From Tolypothrix sp. NIES-4075 (GTDB lineage: Bacteria > Cyanobacteriota > Cyanobacteriia > Cyanobacteriales > Nostocaceae), in assembly GCF_002218085.1 (NCBI RefSeq), contig NZ_BDUC01000005.1, positions 124,001 to 188,000 of the forward strand: 64,000 bases of DNA, in the 5' to 3' direction. Positions 62,320 through 64,000 of the stretch are shown here, one piece after another (within the stretch, counting starts at the first letter, position 1; each line of letters begins with the position of its first letter). The notes beneath the pieces were generated by a model that had not been told where the DNA came from, made no database searches, and saw nothing but the letters and a program-made list of their open reading frames with translations. Made by a program: the position numbers and the translations under genes.

Positions 62320-63408
62320 TCAGTTTCCAATCGGTGGAGCAAGAGCAGCACGCGGAATTCCACCACCACCAAGACTGTCTGCTGTATTGTTATCGACAAT
62401 TTGCAACGCTTGAAATAGCTTCATAAAGTCGTCGTGAAACTGTCCGCTTGTACCCTCGAAATCATAGCCGAAGGTGTTGCGAAACTCATCCAAAACTCCT
62501 CTCTCCACTGCGAGGTAATGAGCGTCCCAACCGGCATCGTCAACAACATAAGCACCGTAATCTTGCAAGGCATGAAATAGTTTTTTCGCAGCAGGTGTTT
62601 GCAAGTTAAGACTTTCTTCGGTTTCGCTGGGAAGAATTGCTAAAAGCGCTCCTTGCATAAGCGCGGGGTTTTTACCATGATACTGCTTGGCAGCATTGGC
62701 ATCTGCACGATCTGCGGGCCAGCGATGCCCAGGATTTTCCTTTGAGTAATAAAGATATTTTTCTCCCCAAAGAAGAACTTTTAATACATGACGAATAGGC
62801 TGATTGCTGGTGAGTTCACCTTTGCGAACAGAACCACCAATAGCAGAAAGACCAGAACCAAAATGCGCTCCCCCTATTCCCTCTCCGTAAATATCAATGT
62901 TGGGATAACGCCAACCATAAATTGAACCTCCATGTTGACAACGAGCCAGGGGTTCAAGCTGCACTAAGGTTTTACCGTCTGGCATGAGAAACGCACTCCC
63001 ATTGTTGGGTGTGCTAAAGGGCTTAGTCGTGGCATCTGGAATAATTAAATCGTCTGGAATGGGCAGTGACATTTCCACAGGTTTAGTGCCTGTACAGCGC
63101 CCTTCACCCCAAGCACCAGGAACATAAACTGGACGGTAGGGATCGTCTGCTTTGAGTTTGTAGAAATACTCTTGGTCTACCCCACCATAAGCTGCCTTGT
63201 CGATTCCAGCAGGTATGTATTGGGCATTTGAGCCTATGGGCATATTCCAAGGCGATGTGGATGAAAAGGGTTGGAGAAACTTATCTCGTGTGGGAGTTTG
63301 GCTGGGAGTTGGCACACAGCCCAGAACAAGAGTGACAATTACACTAGCTATGAATATCAGTAAAGTAGATAGCTGCAACCGCCTGGTTAAAAAGGGAAAA
63401 AAGCTCAT
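62320..63408 (-). CDS. Lipoprotein of unknown function
   Basis: The 362-residue protein has an N-terminal hydrophobic segment and lipobox VTLVLGC (Cys about 31). The mature part has SSTSPWNMPIGSNAQYIPAG, RCQHGGSIYGWRYPNIDIYG, GIGGAHFGSGLSAIGGSVRK and YVVDDAGWDAHYLAVERG. I do not recognise a named family; the SPWN..IG start occurs in other secreted proteins, including those of actinobacteria. Its position at the end of the exopolysaccharide locus suggests a surface or glycan role, which is not proven. Confidence 0.65.
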   Translation of the reverse strand: MSFFPFLTRRLQLSTLLIFIASVIVTLVLGCVPTPSQTPTRDKFLQPFSSTSPWNMPIGSNAQYIPAGIDKAAYGGVDQEYFYKLKADDPYRPVYVPGAWGEGRCTGTKPVEMSLPIPDDLIIPDATTKPFSTPNNGSAFLMPDGKTLVQLEPLARCQHGGSIYGWRYPNIDIYGEGIGGAHFGSGLSAIGGSVRKGELTSNQPIRHVLKVLLWGEKYLYYSKENPGHRWPADRADANAAKQYHGKNPALMQGALLAILPSETEESLNLQTPAAKKLFHALQDYGAYVVDDAGWDAHYLAVERGVLDEFRNTFGYDFEGTSGQFHDDFMKLFQALQIVDNNTADSLGGGGIPRAALAPPIGN

Positions 63409-63554
63409 GAAATAGTCTATCTTGTGTTTCCAGAACCCAATGTATTTGGTAGCACACTGAATGTCATGAGCATTTATCTGGATTGCTTATGTACTTGCTT
63501 CTGTGTATTTACACCAGTGCCCAAAGCGGCTTTATCCCTTGAAAGCTTTGCTAT

Positions 63555-63571
63555 GAGCGGTAAACCGCTCA
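63555..63571. repeat. Short palindrome near the right end
   Basis: GAGCGGT and ACCGCTC with a 2-nt loop form a short hairpin followed by ACTACCA, related to the palindromic repeat family. It is 19 bases from the stop of the partial gene on the right and may end its transcript. Confidence 0.6.
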
Positions 63572-63589
63572 CTACCACAGAGTATTATT

Positions 63590-64000
63590 TCATCTCAATT
63601 TTGTCTTCAAAACTTCAGATACATTCTGCAACAATATCTCGCGCACCGAGTCCAAATTGTTTGATGATGATTCAGTTAAAGACCTTGTTTTCAACTGATT
63701 CGGATCGGACTTTTCAGTAGATAGAGTTTTTGCTAATTGCTGATAAAGCTTTGGATTTGTAGTAATATGAAAAGCTAACTCTTGTCCTACCTCTTTCAAT
63801 CGTTGTGGTAATTGAGTTTCTGTTGTTTGTAACAGTTCCGCCAGAGTAGCTTGCAGTTTATTGTTATTTCCAGCTACTCCGATAAAATTAGCTTTTGGTT
63901 GACTGTCGGATAGTTGGTTTTCAAACAGATGGGCGAAAGTTTCTAGCCTTCCGCTGTCTATAGCTGGATGTTGTTGTAAGGCTTGCGCTGGTGCAAAATT
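63590..64000 (-). CDS. Unidentified protein, C-terminal 136 residues (start outside the window)
   Basis: The minus-strand frame is open from the right edge to TGA at 63590. The visible part (PAQALQQHPAIDSGRLETFA, then FIGVAGNNNKLQATLAELLQ and LPQRLKEVGQELAFHI) is mainly helical and rich in Gln, Leu and Glu, with no membrane segment. An internal TTG at 63799 is not a real start, because the frame continues upstream in the same style. I do not recognise the family. Confidence 0.6.
   Translation of the reverse strand, partial: NFAPAQALQQHPAIDSGRLETFAHLFENQLSDSQPKANFIGVAGNNNKLQATLAELLQTTETQLPQRLKEVGQELAFHITTNPKLYQQLAKTLSTEKSDPNQLKTRSLTESSSNNLDSVREILLQNVSEVLKTKLR

Noticed and set aside
63424..63720. 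Plus-strand 98-codon frame at the right end
   Set aside because: It overlaps the better-supported partial minus-strand gene and a palindrome.

Overview
The window comes from a filamentous, heterocyst-forming cyanobacterium (order Nostocales). The evidence is an intact hetZ and an uninterrupted patU, a photosystem II D2 gene, a ccmK3-ccmK4 carboxysome shell pair, a ParA/coiled-coil pair that looks like a type 2 McdAB carboxysome-positioning system, very frequent GCGATCGC (HIP1) octamers, and short 7-mer and palindromic repeats between genes. I saw no rRNA and no CRISPR array. One tRNA (Asn-GTT) is present. Both ends cut through genes: a histone-deacetylase-like gene on the left and an unidentified minus-strand gene on the right.

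Layout. Positions 1-9.1 kb hold housekeeping genes: a tandem palindromic repeat, an AMIN/beta-lactamase-fold protein, a cytochrome P450, mcdA-mcdB, a small NPCBM-like ORF, an alpha/beta hydrolase, a sulfurtransferase, a UbiG-like methyltransferase and ccmK3-ccmK4. Positions 9.2-14 kb hold a glycosyltransferase and the heterocyst genes hetZ and patU, followed by a Crp-family regulator. Positions 14-25.8 kb hold an M61 peptidase, comB, a BlaI/M56 pair, an unusual nuclease-fold gene beside a duplicated winged-helix gene, an aminotransferase, tRNA-Asn, a YacP-like RNase, an ABC ATPase with a small UPF0367-like protein, and two exported ferritin-like proteins. Positions 25.9-36 kb are more accessory: a PEP-CTERM-like protein, a STAND-type ATPase with a sigma-like helix-turn-helix, an orphan psbD, a highly structured candidate ncRNA, a frameshifted pterin dehydratase, an SLH/OprB porin and an IS630 element.

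Positions 36-45.7 kb hold an Rrf2 regulator, a J-domain protein, a double PTPS-domain protein, a PrsW-like protease, a methyltransferase, a DUF3352 protein and an M1 aminopeptidase that carries an in-frame palindromic repeat. After a gap of about 1 kb, 46.7-62.2 kb is one co-directional exopolysaccharide locus. It has five glycosyltransferases, a Wzc-like tyrosine autokinase, a Wzy-like polymerase/ligase, three consecutive acyltransferase-3 proteins, a Wzx-like flippase and a methyltransferase. Together these could assemble, acylate, flip, polymerise and export a cell-surface glycan.

The most interesting unexplained items are the structured RNA at 31.5-31.8 kb (possibly a stand-alone HEARO/OMEGA-type RNA), the nuclease-fold/winged-helix pair at 18.4-20.4 kb, the three-part STAND protein at 27.3-29.5 kb, and palindromic repeats that have entered protein-coding sequence in frame.
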